Shown piece after piece: positions 32,275 through 41,658 of a stretch of DNA of 64,000 bases (the first letter of the stretch is position 1; every line of letters starts with the position of its first letter). This DNA comes from CAYXXZ01 sp050175615 (GTDB lineage: Bacteria; Pseudomonadota; Gammaproteobacteria; Pseudomonadales; Porticoccaceae). Under the pieces are notes generated by a model that did no database searches, had not been told where the DNA came from, and was given only the letters and a program-made list of their open reading frames with translations. The stretch is from contig JBFXIU010000002.1 of NCBI GenBank assembly GCA_050175615.1, positions 1 through 64,000 of the forward strand, in the 5' to 3' direction. Position numbers and translations under genes: made by a program.

Positions 32275-32373
32275 GTGAGCGCTGTTCTTGGCGGAGCATC
32301 GACGAACAATGGTCATTAGCATTTCGTCAAACGGGGCATTGGGCATAAAATAGCAAAAACAGAGGAGACCTTG

Positions 32374-33747
32374 ATGGCGATTGATGTAGTAATACTTGCG
32401 GCAGGCAAAGGCACACGCATGAAATCCTCCCTGCCCAAAGTCCTTCACCCGCTGGCGGGAAAACCCCTGCTGGCTCACGTCATCGACACAGCCAAAACCC
32501 TGCCTAACGCCAGTATCAGCGTGGTCATTGGTCACGGCGGCGAGCAAATTTGCCAGGCCTTTGCCAATCACAACATTCAGTGGATTACCCAGCAACAACA
32601 ACTGGGCACCGGCCATGCGGTAGAGCAGGCGACACCCTTTATCCACGACAATTCGGTGGTGCTGATTCTGTATGGCGATGTCCCACTAATCGCACCGGCC
32701 ACCCTTGCCCGCTTGATCGAAAAAGTCAGCGCTTCCTCTCTGGCTTTGCTAACGGTGGCGATGGACGATCCCACCGGGTATGGCCGTATCCTTCGCGATC
32801 AGCAGGGCGCAGTGGTGGCCATTGTTGAGGAAAAAGATGCCACGCCAGAGCAGAAGCTGATCAGCGAAGTGAATACCGGAGTTATGGCGCTGCGAGCCGA
32901 ACAGCTAAAAACCTGGCTGCCCCGGCTGGAAAACAGCAACGCCCAGGGCGAATACTATCTGACCGATCTGATCGCCATCGCCGCGCAGGCAGGGACAAAA
33001 ATTGCCACTCTTCAACCCGACCATAGTATGGAAACCCAGGGCGTCAACAGCCGCAGCCAGCTCCACGAACTGGAACGTTATTACCAGCGTCAACAGGCCG
33101 AAAAACTCATGGCTGCCGGTGTCACCATCGCCGATGCCAACCGTTTTGATTGCCGTGGCAGTCTCAGTTGCGGCAGCGACTGTTTTATCGACATAAATAC
33201 GCTATTTGAGGGCGAGGTAGTACTGGGCGCCAATGTCACCATAGGCGCCAACTGCGCTATTAAAGATGCAGTGATCGGCGATAACGTGGTGATCAAAGCC
33301 AACACGGTAATTGAAGGCCCGGCAACCCTGGAAGACAACGTTGAAGTCGGTCCCTTTGCCCGGCTGCGACCGGGAACCCTGCTGCGCAGAGCCGCCCGCA
33401 TCGGCAATTTTGTCGAAACCAAAAAATCCGACATCGGCGCTGGCAGCAAGGTCAACCACCTCAGCTACATTGGCGATGCCACCATTGGTGAGCATGCCAA
33501 TATCGGCGCGGGAACCATCACCTGTAACTACGATGGCGTCAACAAATTCCATACCCAAATCGGCGACGGCGCTTTTATCGGTTCCAACACCGCCCTGGTT
33601 GCGCCGGTGACGGTGGGCAAAAATGCCACTGTAGGTGCAGGCTCCACCATTACTCGGGATGTGGGCGCCAACAATCTGGCGGTTGCCCGCGGCCGTCAAA
33701 AAAACCTCGACGCTTGGCAGCGACCCCAGAAACTGAAAAAGGATTAG
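32374..33747 (+). CDS. glmU: Bifunctional GlmU: GlcN-1-P acetyltransferase / UDP-GlcNAc pyrophosphorylase
   Basis: GlmU (457 residues) performs the last two steps to UDP-GlcNAc, the precursor of peptidoglycan and lipopolysaccharide. The N-terminal uridyltransferase has VVILAAGKGTRMKSSLPKVLHP and YGDVPLI; the C-terminal left-handed beta-helix acetyltransferase shows hexapeptide repeats (VTIGANCAIKDAVIGDNVVIKA and following) with NFVETKKSDIGAGSK and CNYDGVNKFHT. The ATG at 32374 is preferred over TTG at 32371 because AGAGGAG is spaced 6 nt from it. It is followed 3 nt later by glmS. Confidence 0.97.
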   Translation: MAIDVVILAAGKGTRMKSSLPKVLHPLAGKPLLAHVIDTAKTLPNASISVVIGHGGEQICQAFANHNIQWITQQQQLGTGHAVEQATPFIHDNSVVLILYGDVPLIAPATLARLIEKVSASSLALLTVAMDDPTGYGRILRDQQGAVVAIVEEKDATPEQKLISEVNTGVMALRAEQLKTWLPRLENSNAQGEYYLTDLIAIAAQAGTKIATLQPDHSMETQGVNSRSQLHELERYYQRQQAEKLMAAGVTIADANRFDCRGSLSCGSDCFIDINTLFEGEVVLGANVTIGANCAIKDAVIGDNVVIKANTVIEGPATLEDNVEVGPFARLRPGTLLRRAARIGNFVETKKSDIGAGSKVNHLSYIGDATIGEHANIGAGTITCNYDGVNKFHTQIGDGAFIGSNTALVAPVTVGKNATVGAGSTITRDVGANNLAVARGRQKNLDAWQRPQKLKKD

Positions 33748-33750
33748 TCT

Positions 33751-35580
33751 ATGTGCGGCATTGTTGGTGCTATAGCCCAGCGCAACGTCAATGAAATTTT
33801 GGTGGAAGGTCTGCGCAGGCTTGAATATCGCGGCTACGATTCGGCGGGTATCGCCATTATCGATGGCAACCAGCAGCTTCAGGCGCGCAAAACCGTCGGT
33901 AAAGTGGCGGCGCTGGAAACCCTTTTGGCACAGCAACCCACTCAGGGCCATCTCGGCATTGCCCATACCCGCTGGGCAACTCACGGTGTTCCCAGCGAAG
34001 TGAATGCTCACCCACACCGCTCTGGCGGCATTGCCGTGGTTCACAACGGCATCATTGAGAACCACGTTCAGTTGCGCCAGCAATTGCAGGACAGCGGCTA
34101 TACCTTTGTCTCCCAGACAGACACCGAAGTCATCGCCCACCTCCTTCACCAGCTCTCAGCCAATGGCGGCAGTCTTGCCGACAGAGTGAGTCAGGTGGTG
34201 GCGCAACTTGAGGGCGCCTACGCCCTTGCGGTTATCGATGCCGCAGAGCCGAATGTGCTGGTTGGCGTGCGCCACGGCAGCCCCCTGGTATTGGGAGTTG
34301 GTATCGAAGAAAACTTTTTGGCCTCGGATCAGATGGCGCTGCGCCAGGTTACCGATCGCTTTGTGTTTCTCGAAGAAGACGATCTTGTTGAAGTGCACCG
34401 GGAAAGCTTCTCGATCAGGAATAAAGCCGGCAACCCGGTGAATCGGCAAATTTCCCGTCTCGAAGGTGGCACCGGCGAGAGTGACAGAGGCCACTACCGC
34501 CACTTTATGCTCAAGGAAATTTACGAACAGCCCGCGGTTTTGGCGGCCACCCTGCAGGGGCGCATCAGCGACAAACACCTCATGGTGGAGTCCTTTGGCC
34601 AGGCGGCCGGCGCGCTGCTGGCCGAAGTCAAACATATTCACCTGGTCGCCTGTGGCACCAGCTACCATGCCGGCCTTGTCGCCAAATACTGGATTGAAAG
34701 CCTGGCGCGCATTCCCTGCCAGGTGGAAGTCGCCAGCGAATACCGCTACCGCGATGTGGTGGTGCCGGAGAAAACCCTGTTTGTGTCCATCTCCCAATCC
34801 GGCGAAACCGCCGACACTCTGGCGGCATTGCGCGACGGCAAAACTGCCGGTTATCTGGGTTCGCTGACGGTGTGCAACGTTGCCAACAGCTCCCTGGTGC
34901 GGGAGTCGGATCTGTCATTGATGACCCAGGCCGGCCCCGAAATTGGCGTTGCCTCAACCAAAGCCTTTACCACCCAGCTGGTTGCCCTGCAAATGCTGGC
35001 TATCGCCTTGGCCAAAACCCGTGGCCTCGGCAGTGAACAGGAGCATCAACTGATCGAGGCGCTGCACCAGCTGCCCGCCCTCGCCACCAGGGTTCTCGAG
35101 CTGGACAAAGAAATTGAAAACACCTTTGAGTGCTTTGTCGAAAAACACCACGCCCTTTTCCTGGGTCGCGGTGAGCAGTACCCCATTGCCCTGGAGGGTG
35201 CGCTAAAACTCAAGGAAATTTCCTATATTCATGCCGAGGCCTATCCCGCCGGTGAGCTCAAACACGGCCCCCTGGCATTGGTGGACGATGACATGCCCGT
35301 TGTGGCTGTAGCCCCCAATAACGACCTGCTGGAAAAACTCAAATCCAACCTTCACGAGGTTCAGGCGCGGGGCGGCAAACTCTATGTCTTTGCCGACGCC
35401 AATGCCGGGTTTAAGAATGAAGCCGGTATCACCGTCATCAACCTGCCCCATGTGCCGAAAAGTCTGGAACCCATTATCTACACCATCCCCTTACAACTAT
35501 TGGCATACCATGTCGCCGTACTCAAAGGTACGGACGTGGATCAGCCCCGTAACCTGGCGAAGTCGGTGACAGTGGAATAA
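33751..35580 (+). CDS. glmS: Glutamine-fructose-6-phosphate aminotransferase (isomerizing)
   Basis: GlmS (609 residues) makes glucosamine-6-phosphate from fructose-6-phosphate and glutamine. The glutaminase nucleophile is Cys2 (MCGIVGAIAQRN), with HTRWATHGVPSEVNAHPH; two SIS sugar-binding domains contain CGTSYHAGLVAKYWIES, SISQSGETADTLAALR and GRGEQYPIALEGALKLKEI; the C-terminus DQPRNLAKSVTVE is diagnostic. glmU-glmS adjacency right after atp is the standard gammaproteobacterial order. No ribozyme leader is expected or seen. Confidence 0.98.
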   Translation: MCGIVGAIAQRNVNEILVEGLRRLEYRGYDSAGIAIIDGNQQLQARKTVGKVAALETLLAQQPTQGHLGIAHTRWATHGVPSEVNAHPHRSGGIAVVHNGIIENHVQLRQQLQDSGYTFVSQTDTEVIAHLLHQLSANGGSLADRVSQVVAQLEGAYALAVIDAAEPNVLVGVRHGSPLVLGVGIEENFLASDQMALRQVTDRFVFLEEDDLVEVHRESFSIRNKAGNPVNRQISRLEGGTGESDRGHYRHFMLKEIYEQPAVLAATLQGRISDKHLMVESFGQAAGALLAEVKHIHLVACGTSYHAGLVAKYWIESLARIPCQVEVASEYRYRDVVVPEKTLFVSISQSGETADTLAALRDGKTAGYLGSLTVCNVANSSLVRESDLSLMTQAGPEIGVASTKAFTTQLVALQMLAIALAKTRGLGSEQEHQLIEALHQLPALATRVLELDKEIENTFECFVEKHHALFLGRGEQYPIALEGALKLKEISYIHAEAYPAGELKHGPLALVDDDMPVVAVAPNNDLLEKLKSNLHEVQARGGKLYVFADANAGFKNEAGITVINLPHVPKSLEPIIYTIPLQLLAYHVAVLKGTDVDQPRNLAKSVTVE

Positions 35581-35718
35581 AAGCCAGCAAATCTCTGCAC
35601 TCTGTGCCCCAAAAACTTGAAACAGAGAATCTAAAGCGGATGGCAGACAGGCTCTTCAGGGCTGGCGAATCCACAGCGAAACAGTTGCAGATCCGCCGTG
35701 ACCCGCTGTAGTGACAGC

Positions 35719-36123
35719 TTAGCGGCGAGCACCTCTTCTCGGTGGAAAATACCACCAGGCCGCCAGTACGAGCAAAGCGAAAACTGTATACACAACTGCG
35801 AATAACCAGGGTGGCGCCTCGAAGTACAAAACCCGCTGGATCCAGTACTCAACAAAACTGGCGCTGTACGAGGCCTCCCCTGCCTGCCGGCGCAGCCAGG
35901 ACTCAAGAACCGTGAGCGGGCAGATCCTGCCGAGCCAGGCCTGCGCAACCACAATACCAATGGCCGCAGCATGGGCAAGGCGAAACCACAGGTTGTTGAC
36001 CCAGCACCAGCGGCGAAGATTGCCGATAAGGATAACCGCCAAGCCGCCGACGACAAACAGGACAATAGCGAAGTGCACGAGAAGCACTGTATCGGCGAGG
36101 AGTTGATACCAAGGGCTTTCCAT
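35719..36123 (-). CDS. DUF2784 family membrane protein
   Basis: The 134-residue protein has four predicted membrane helices (LLADTVLLVHFAIVLFVVGG, AHAAAIGIVVAQAWLG, and the C-terminal WLFAVVYTVFALLVLAAWWY among them). The ICPLTVLESWLRRQAG and YSASFVEYWIQRVLYFEAP stretch is the recognisable DUF2784 core. Family function is not known. It is convergent with glmS and is the last of a leftward group after the unknown membrane protein and sugE, 55 nt apart. Confidence 0.85.
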   Translation of the reverse strand: MESPWYQLLADTVLLVHFAIVLFVVGGLAVILIGNLRRWCWVNNLWFRLAHAAAIGIVVAQAWLGRICPLTVLESWLRRQAGEASYSASFVEYWIQRVLYFEAPPWLFAVVYTVFALLVLAAWWYFPPRRGARR

Positions 36124-36178
36124 TCCTGTCGTTTAACTCCGCAAGCAGGTGCGCGGCTTTATCCCGTCGGCGGCACTA

Positions 36179-36580
36179 TCAACAATCTTCACGAGAACCC
36201 TGCCCGAGAAACCTGGATACCAACCACCCCAAAGTGGCTCCAGCTCCAGCGACGATCAAACCCAATATAACAGCAATGATTAAGGCCAGTGGCCAAAGGT
36301 TGTGACGGCTGGGTTCCATGATCCCTTCAACGACAACCCGCACCATCAATACAGCGGGGAATACAGATCCAACATTAACTAACCCCTGGATGAAACCGAA
36401 GCGGCTAGCCAACACCGCCGCTGCAACGAAGGCCACCAGGATCCCGATCCCGAAAAATGAATTGGGCACGGTGACATCGGTGTACGGAATTGACCAAAAA
36501 GGAATGCCGGCAATGAAGAAGCACAATAGAAATGCGCCAATCTTCACTTTCTTCGGTGTCCACAGGTGGTTTGTTGCCAT
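36179..36580 (-). CDS. Unknown membrane protein next to sugE
   Basis: I do not recognise a family. From ATG 36580 the protein has 133 residues and four hydrophobic segments: KIGAFLLCFFIAGIPFWSIPY, FFGIGILVAFVAAAVLASR, LVNVGSVFPAVLMVRVVVEG and LALIIAVILGLIVAGAGATLGWLVSRF (read as pieces). A short charged loop IMEPSRHNLWP separates the last two. The frame is open upstream into sugE, but the ATG at 36580 starts a natural cytoplasmic N-terminus 29 nt after the sugE stop. It is probably cotranscribed with sugE. Confidence 0.65.
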   Translation of the reverse strand: MATNHLWTPKKVKIGAFLLCFFIAGIPFWSIPYTDVTVPNSFFGIGILVAFVAAAVLASRFGFIQGLVNVGSVFPAVLMVRVVVEGIMEPSRHNLWPLALIIAVILGLIVAGAGATLGWLVSRFLGQGSREDC

Positions 36581-36609
36581 GGCAGGTTGTCTGGTAAACA
36601 ATGTAGGTG

Positions 36610-36927
36610 TTAGGCATGAGCCAGTTTGAGACCGGCAATGCCCGCACAAATTAGCGCCAAACTCACTAGCTTGAGAGCGCCAGCTGGCTCGCCAAGCAAA
36701 AATATACCCAAAACAGCCGTACCAACAGCGCCAATGCCGACCCATATTGCGTAGGCTGTACCGACCGGCAAGTTTTTCACCGCCAAGCCTAGCAAGACAA
36801 AACTGGCAACCAATGAAAAAACTGTTCCCAGCGTAGGCCAGAGCTTGGTGAAGCCATTGGTGTACTTTAAGCCAATTGCCCAGCCAATCTCCAAAAGACC
36901 CGCTATAAACAAAAAAATCCAGCTCAT
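36610..36927 (-). CDS. sugE: SugE/Gdx-type small multidrug resistance family exporter
   Basis: The 105-residue four-helix protein starts MSWIFLFIAGLLEIGWAIGL with the essential Glu13 of SMR transporters and has KNLPVGTAYAIWVGIGAVGT, the SMR core. Its close match to SugE suggests the Gdx subgroup, which exports guanidinium or quaternary ammonium compounds in exchange for protons. Homologs begin at this MSW, so the upstream in-frame codons are excluded. I looked for a guanidine riboswitch in the leader and saw none. Confidence 0.88.
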   Translation of the reverse strand: MSWIFLFIAGLLEIGWAIGLKYTNGFTKLWPTLGTVFSLVASFVLLGLAVKNLPVGTAYAIWVGIGAVGTAVLGIFLLGEPAGALKLVSLALICAGIAGLKLAHA

Positions 36928-37240
36928 AACATCTCCAAAAGGTATAACGGCGGTATTATGCAGTGGCAAAATCAACTTTTTGCCTTTCAGGGGAAAAGTT
37001 TATGTTTTTGTTAGTTTTGGAACCAAGGGAACCAATTGCCGCCATGCCTGCCCAGGAAAGACGGCTCTCATTTAAGTCTCAGTGTCCTGGGTATGCTTCA
37101 AACTCCTTACTACTTCAGGTTTAAGGACAACAGTTTCCGTTTATTCCGCACAAGAGTGCTGCGTTCAGGCGGGAGTCTTGAAAAATCAATCAAGTCCAGA
37201 TTCCCGCCCTTCGGGGCTTTGCCTGGTTGTAAGAGGTTCC
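36928..37240. other. Intergenic region with a degenerate dispersed repeat
   Basis: The 313 bp between sugE and the VOC gene hold no supported gene. At 37161-37211 lies a degenerate version of the dispersed inverted repeat (GCGTTCAGGCGGGAGTC and GATTCCCGCCC arms with an AAAAATCAATCAA spacer), the same layout as at 4049-4110. The sugE promoter should lie near 36930-36990, where TATTATG and TTGCC elements are present but not convincing. Confidence 0.55.
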
Positions 37241-37630
37241 TTAACCCTCGGCTGACATGAAGTGAGTAGCACATAGTTTATTGCCTGCTGGATCGCGCAA
37301 ATAAGCAAGATAGAGCTTCATGTCACCACTGGTTCGAATGCCGGGAGGATCTTCGCAAGTTGTCCCTCCATTTGCCACACCGGCGGCATGCCATGTCTCA
37401 ACCAATGCTGGACTACTGACGCTAAAACCAATGGTCATACCATTGCCATGGGTTGCTGGCTCACCATTGATCGGCTTGGTGATGCCCAGCAAACCTTCTG
37501 GACTCATATAAAGGCAACGACCCATCTCATCGATAAAGCCTGCTGGATAGTCCAACACAGCCAGAATGGCATCATAGAAAACTTTTGACTTTTCAATATC
37601 GTTTGAACCGATCATTACATGGCTAAACAT
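37241..37630 (-). CDS. VOC (glyoxalase/bleomycin resistance-like) family protein
   Basis: The 129-residue protein starts MFSHVMIGSNDIEKSKVFYD and shows the repeated beta-alpha-beta-beta-beta fold of VOC proteins; a C-terminal YLAYLRDPAGNKLCATH carries the second metal-binding edge. VOC members range from glyoxalase I to dioxygenases and antibiotic-binding proteins, and the specific role cannot be told. It stands alone, leftward. About 270 bp without gene or clear signal lie between it and the Na/Pi transporter gene. Confidence 0.85.
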   Translation of the reverse strand: MFSHVMIGSNDIEKSKVFYDAILAVLDYPAGFIDEMGRCLYMSPEGLLGITKPINGEPATHGNGMTIGFSVSSPALVETWHAAGVANGGTTCEDPPGIRTSGDMKLYLAYLRDPAGNKLCATHFMSAEG

Positions 37631-37897
37631 AGGGCATTCTCCTTTTTTCAGGTGTGTGTTCTACGCGGCAGCATACACGTTCTATTGCCTGGCAGGGTAC
37701 GGTGACAGGTCTTAAATTGTGAACAACTTGGAATTCAGGATTCAAGTAACCCTGGCGGGAAACCCTTGTTCGGTTGCAAGTATTAGCGCACCTGATGCAG
37801 AAATGCGGTAACTGCATTGGATTAAGTGCATTGTTGTTTATAAAGGGCAATAGCCCTCAAGTCATTTGAGTGCAAAGCAGGTTCAATATTTTCTTGT

Positions 37898-39664
37898 CTA
37901 TTTGGCGGTTGGCTCTAGCCTATTTTCATCAGTATTTTCACTGCTTGCGCCATCGCTGTCAGGAGGCTTGAGCGCACTTGCCGTTGACGGCCGATTTTGA
38001 TCAGGCACTCGATTTTCATCGCTTACTGTGGCTGCAGGCGGCAATTCTTTGCCGAGGTGCTGGCTGATAACCCGCTCCAGGTAGAGGGCGCTTTTGGTGG
38101 CCTGATCCACCATGCGGTGAAGTGCGCTCAATTGTTCCAGCAGCAATGCCATGCGTCTGGGGGTGAGGGTGCCGGTGGTGCCTGCACGTAATAGTTGGCT
38201 TTTAAGGGCTTGATAGTCATGTTCAAAGTTGTTGCGCTGATCCTGTAAGTCGGTGGCGGTTTGCCCGGTTTCATCGACAGTTGTCGCAGAGAGCAGGTTG
38301 ACGGCGCTGCGCCACAGGTCGTTGCGGGCACTCAACAGTGTCGGCTCGTCGAGAACTGTTTGGCTATGGAGTCGGGAAAACACCAGGGCGCTTTCGCCGA
38401 TTTCCACCAGGTAATGGCTGACGCGCAGGGCATCTGGCAGTAAGTTGGCGACGCGGGATTCCGCCGCGTAGCGCGCCATAGCGCTGACAAATTCACTGAC
38501 ATCGCCGTTGAGTTTATCCAGTGTGCGCCTGCCCATGTCCATGTGCCCGCCGCTGCCATTCTCGGCGCTAATGGCTTCCTGGGCGAGATGCTGAGCTATT
38601 CCCGCCATGCGTTTTAATTCCAGAATCAGTGCATCCAGTGCCAGCGCCGGGGCGGCAAGAATGTTTGAGTCAAGGTATTTTGGCTGACTTTCATCCTCCT
38701 CGATGGAGCGGAATCTGCGTTCCAGGAATGACACCATCCAATCGGTAATCGGCCAGGTAATGGCAATGCCGAGGAGTTTGGTCATGGTATGAAAAATGGC
38801 GAGCAACACGGCAATCTGGCTGGAAAAACCAAACAAACCGGCAATGCCGGATACCAGCCACAGCAGTGGCGACAACAGGGTGAATGCGACAATAGCCGTT
38901 ATAACATTAAAAAAAACATGGGCGCTGGCAGCGCGTTTTGCCGGCGCAGTCGCGCCTATAACGGCGAGGGCTGCTGTGGAGGTGGTACCCACATTGGCGC
39001 CGATAACCATGGCGGCGGCGGCATTAAATGGCACGAGGCCGCCAGCTGCGGCGGTCAGGGTAACCGCCAGAGCGGCGCTGGAGGACTGCATCAGAATGGT
39101 CATAATCAGGCCGATAAGGGTAAAAATCAGCAGGCTGAAACCGCCGCGATCAGCCCAGCCCTCCAGTTCGATGGCGTCGCCAATATTGGCAAAGCTGTCG
39201 CGCAGAACATCGATGCCGAGAAAAAAAATACCAAAGCCCACCAAGGCCTGCCCCAGCGCCCCCCGCTGCAGTGATCCAAAGGCAATCCACAGCCCCATGC
39301 CCAGGCCGACGGCGGGCATGGCCATGGTCTGCAAATCCACATTAAAACCGAGCACAGCCACAATCCAGGATGTCAGTGTAGTGCCGAGATTGCTGCCGAA
39401 AATAATGCCGATGGACTGGGACAGGGAGAGCAGGCCCGCGTTAACAAAACCGATGGTGGCGAAAATCACCGCGCTGGACGATTGCACCATGGCGGTAATA
39501 AGAACCCCGGATGCCAGGCCGCGACCGCGGCTGCGGGTGGCGGTGGTTAGAATGGATCGCAGGGTATCGCCAGCGGCCACCTTGAGGCCGTCGGTCATCA
39601 GTCTCATGCCGAGCAAAAACAGGCCGATGCCGCCGATAAATGCCAGAACACCTGTGGTACTCAA
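37898..39664 (-). CDS. Na/Pi cotransporter family protein (NptA-like) with PhoU-like C-terminus
   Basis: The 588-residue protein has two inverted repeats of membrane helices, each with the phosphate transporter signature QSSSA (61-65 in TAMVQSSSAVIFAT, and near 193 in ILMQSSSAALAVT), plus GSNLGTT and GANVGTT. The C-terminal 230 residues are soluble and helical, PhoU-like, and end in an acidic, Pro/Ser-rich tail. Members import phosphate with sodium. It is monocistronic, leftward. A phosphate starvation box was not evident. Confidence 0.9.
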   Translation of the reverse strand: MSTTGVLAFIGGIGLFLLGMRLMTDGLKVAAGDTLRSILTTATRSRGRGLASGVLITAMVQSSSAVIFATIGFVNAGLLSLSQSIGIIFGSNLGTTLTSWIVAVLGFNVDLQTMAMPAVGLGMGLWIAFGSLQRGALGQALVGFGIFFLGIDVLRDSFANIGDAIELEGWADRGGFSLLIFTLIGLIMTILMQSSSAALAVTLTAAAGGLVPFNAAAAMVIGANVGTTSTAALAVIGATAPAKRAASAHVFFNVITAIVAFTLLSPLLWLVSGIAGLFGFSSQIAVLLAIFHTMTKLLGIAITWPITDWMVSFLERRFRSIEEDESQPKYLDSNILAAPALALDALILELKRMAGIAQHLAQEAISAENGSGGHMDMGRRTLDKLNGDVSEFVSAMARYAAESRVANLLPDALRVSHYLVEIGESALVFSRLHSQTVLDEPTLLSARNDLWRSAVNLLSATTVDETGQTATDLQDQRNNFEHDYQALKSQLLRAGTTGTLTPRRMALLLEQLSALHRMVDQATKSALYLERVISQHLGKELPPAATVSDENRVPDQNRPSTASALKPPDSDGASSENTDENRLEPTAK

Positions 39665-39803
39665 GGAATGCCCCCCGTGGTTAGCGGTTGTCGATCTTTG
39701 GCGTTCAGTATACGCCGGGTTAAAAGCCGGAGAACAGTAGGTAGACCCGGCGCCGGCGATTGTCTTTGATCAGGGGCGCGGGATTCCAGGGCCTGTACTG
39801 CTT

Positions 39804-40568
39804 TTAAGTCAGCCAGGCGGCGATGCAGGTGGCAATGACAATGACCAGTAGAAACCAGCGCAGCACGGTTTGATTCACCGACACTGCAAAGCGCACCGAC
39901 ATCCTGACGCCAGCCACAGTGGCGGCGGCAAGGATCAGGCCGGGAATCCACAAAACCTGGTCGCGAACCACAAAGACCGCCAGGGCGACGGCGCTGAAAA
40001 TGCCGGTGGCGGCCATTTTCAGCGCGTTGGCGCGCACCAGGTCGTAGCGCAAAATACCGGCCAGGGCGAAAATAAGCACAAAACCCACGCCCGCCTGAAC
40101 AAAACCGCCGTAGAGTCCGGCCACAAACAACCCCATAAAACCCGCCGGGGATTCTTTCACCGACAAGGGCAGGGTTCCGGGAGGTGGGGCTACGGTTGCC
40201 GGTCGCACCACCAGCACCACGGCCATGATGACAAGGGTGATCAGGAGCACGGGTTCTAGCAGGGTTGGCGGCAGGTAGGATGCGATAAGCGAACCCACCA
40301 AAGAGCCTGAAACCGAGGGCACCAGAATGGGCACAATGGCGTCTTTGGCGAGCATGCCGTAGCGGTTGAAACCGCGAACCCCTTCAAGGGATTGCAGCAA
40401 CACTCCCACCCGATTGGTGGCATTGGCAATATCTGCCGGCATGCCCAGCAGCAGTAACGCTGGCAGTGTTAGCAGGGAGCCGCCGCCGGCAAGAGTGTTG
40501 ATAAAACCAGCAAAAATTCCGGCAATAACCAGAAGGCTCAGGGTCAACCAGGTGAATTCGTAGGCCAT
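39804..40568 (-). CDS. TauE/SafE (TSUP) family sulfite exporter-like permease
   Basis: From ATG 40568 the 254-residue protein has about eight membrane helices. NTLAGGGSLLTLPALLLLGMP near the N-terminus and the matching repeat GGFVQAGVGFVLIFALAGI are the TSUP signatures. Family members export or take up sulfite, sulfonates or related anions; the substrate is not predictable. Homologs start close to MAYEF, so the 19 extra upstream codons are excluded. It lies between the Na/Pi transporter and the C39/TPR lipoprotein, all leftward. Confidence 0.88.
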   Translation of the reverse strand: MAYEFTWLTLSLLVIAGIFAGFINTLAGGGSLLTLPALLLLGMPADIANATNRVGVLLQSLEGVRGFNRYGMLAKDAIVPILVPSVSGSLVGSLIASYLPPTLLEPVLLITLVIMAVVLVVRPATVAPPPGTLPLSVKESPAGFMGLFVAGLYGGFVQAGVGFVLIFALAGILRYDLVRANALKMAATGIFSAVALAVFVVRDQVLWIPGLILAAATVAGVRMSVRFAVSVNQTVLRWFLLVIVIATCIAAWLT

Positions 40569-40667
40569 TTTGTCGTGTCGGTTGGCGGAAAGCAGGAAGG
40601 TTAGTCGGCTGAAATAAAAAAGCAAGCTGCGGCGGAGCTCTGACGCCAGTCATTTCTATGGCCGGAG

Positions 40668-41618
40668 TCAAGGATTTTGCTGTTTGCCTGTGGCCTCTTT
40701 CAAGGTTTGGGAATAGATTGTTTTATTGCCTGGATCAAGGGCTATGGCCTTTTTGGCTAATGCAGCGGCTTGCGCAAACCGGCCAAGGTTGATGTAGGTG
40801 TCAGCGAGATTGTTGTAGGCGGGGCCGTAATCCGGGTGGAGCTGAATGGTGTTTTTAAATGTCTTCGCCGCTTCGTGGAACTGGGCTTGGCCATAAAGAT
40901 AATTGCCGTAGCCCATCAGCAGGTTTTGTGATGCCGGCCAGTGGCGCAAACCGGCTAGCCAGGCGCTTTGCTGTGCAGGGGCAGAGATAAATTGTGCTGC
41001 CTCCGCCACCGCTAAAAAATAGCTGGCTTCATTTTCAGCGAGGGGCAGTGATCCCGGTTCAAGGGCAACCATGGCCCAGTAACCGCTGCGAGCCCAGGTG
41101 CGCTCAAACAGCGCCATTGAAATAGGGTAGTGCTCGTTGATCCCCGAATGGAGAATGATTTTTTTATGGTCTATATCGTAGCCGACGACCACGGCGTAGT
41201 GCCATTTCTCATACCAGCTAAGGCCGAGGTTTTGCAGCACTAAAACCGGCTGGCCGGCGTCAACCCAGCTGAGCACGGAAGACAGGGTTGGCTGAATGAT
41301 TAATGGCAGCCGCTCAAGGGATCTGGTGGCGGCGATCATTTCCACCTGAAAAGAGCCTTGCCGCTTTGGCACATAAACCTTATCGACCAGGTCTGCGGGA
41401 GCGATATCAACGGCGCTGTGGCGCAATACCATCGCCAGCGCTGCCGGACCACACTGATATTGCTCCTGGGCAAAAAAAGGCACGTTGTTGATGGCGCGCT
41501 GCGGCGCAATATGTGGTGGCGGTGAAGCTGTCAACTGCTTGGTTTGGGGTGTGCTGCTACAACCGGACAATAGGATAATGGCAACGAACAAGACAGGGTA
41601 AAGGAAAAGGATTTTCAT
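40668..41618 (-). CDS. PA2778-type C39-like cysteine peptidase with TPR repeats, lipoprotein
   Basis: The 316-residue protein has a lipoprotein signal ending LLSGC (Cys20), a C39-like papain-fold domain with Cys56 in YQCGPAALAMVL and His140 in WHYAVVVGYD, and two C-terminal TPR units (PASQNLLMGYGNYLYGQAQF, then PAYNNLADTYINLGRFAQAA). It matches the PA2778 family of Pseudomonas, which is found beside a PA2779-type gene as here. The peptidase substrate is not known to me. Its ATG lies 4 nt after a strong hairpin and no ribosome site is visible in front of it. Confidence 0.85.
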   Translation of the reverse strand: MKILFLYPVLFVAIILLSGCSSTPQTKQLTASPPPHIAPQRAINNVPFFAQEQYQCGPAALAMVLRHSAVDIAPADLVDKVYVPKRQGSFQVEMIAATRSLERLPLIIQPTLSSVLSWVDAGQPVLVLQNLGLSWYEKWHYAVVVGYDIDHKKIILHSGINEHYPISMALFERTWARSGYWAMVALEPGSLPLAENEASYFLAVAEAAQFISAPAQQSAWLAGLRHWPASQNLLMGYGNYLYGQAQFHEAAKTFKNTIQLHPDYGPAYNNLADTYINLGRFAQAAALAKKAIALDPGNKTIYSQTLKEATGKQQNP

Positions 41619-41622
41619 AAAG

Positions 41623-41652
41623 AAAAGCCCGCCGAAAAAATGGCGGGCTTTT
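41623..41652 (-). terminator. Hairpin with U-run between the PA2779-type and PA2778-type genes
   Basis: An 11-bp perfect stem (AAAAGCCCGCC at 41623-41633 with GGCGGGCTTTT at 41642-41652) and an 8-nt loop lie in the 40-bp gap between the two leftward genes. Read leftward the 3' arm ends CTTTTCTTT just before the ATG at 41618. It looks like an intrinsic terminator, perhaps a partial one acting as attenuator. Confidence 0.75.
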
Positions 41653-41658
41653 GAAAAA

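Noticed and set aside
33202..34149. 315-codon minus-strand frame across glmU-glmS
   Set aside because: Antisense to two complete genes and spans their junction.
35581..35718. Terminator after glmS
   Set aside because: No stem with a T-run could be found in the gap before the convergent DUF2784 gene.
36928..37000. Guanidine riboswitch in front of sugE
   Set aside because: The paired hairpins with ACGR loops of guanidine-II RNAs are not present, nor a recognisable ykkC-type structure.
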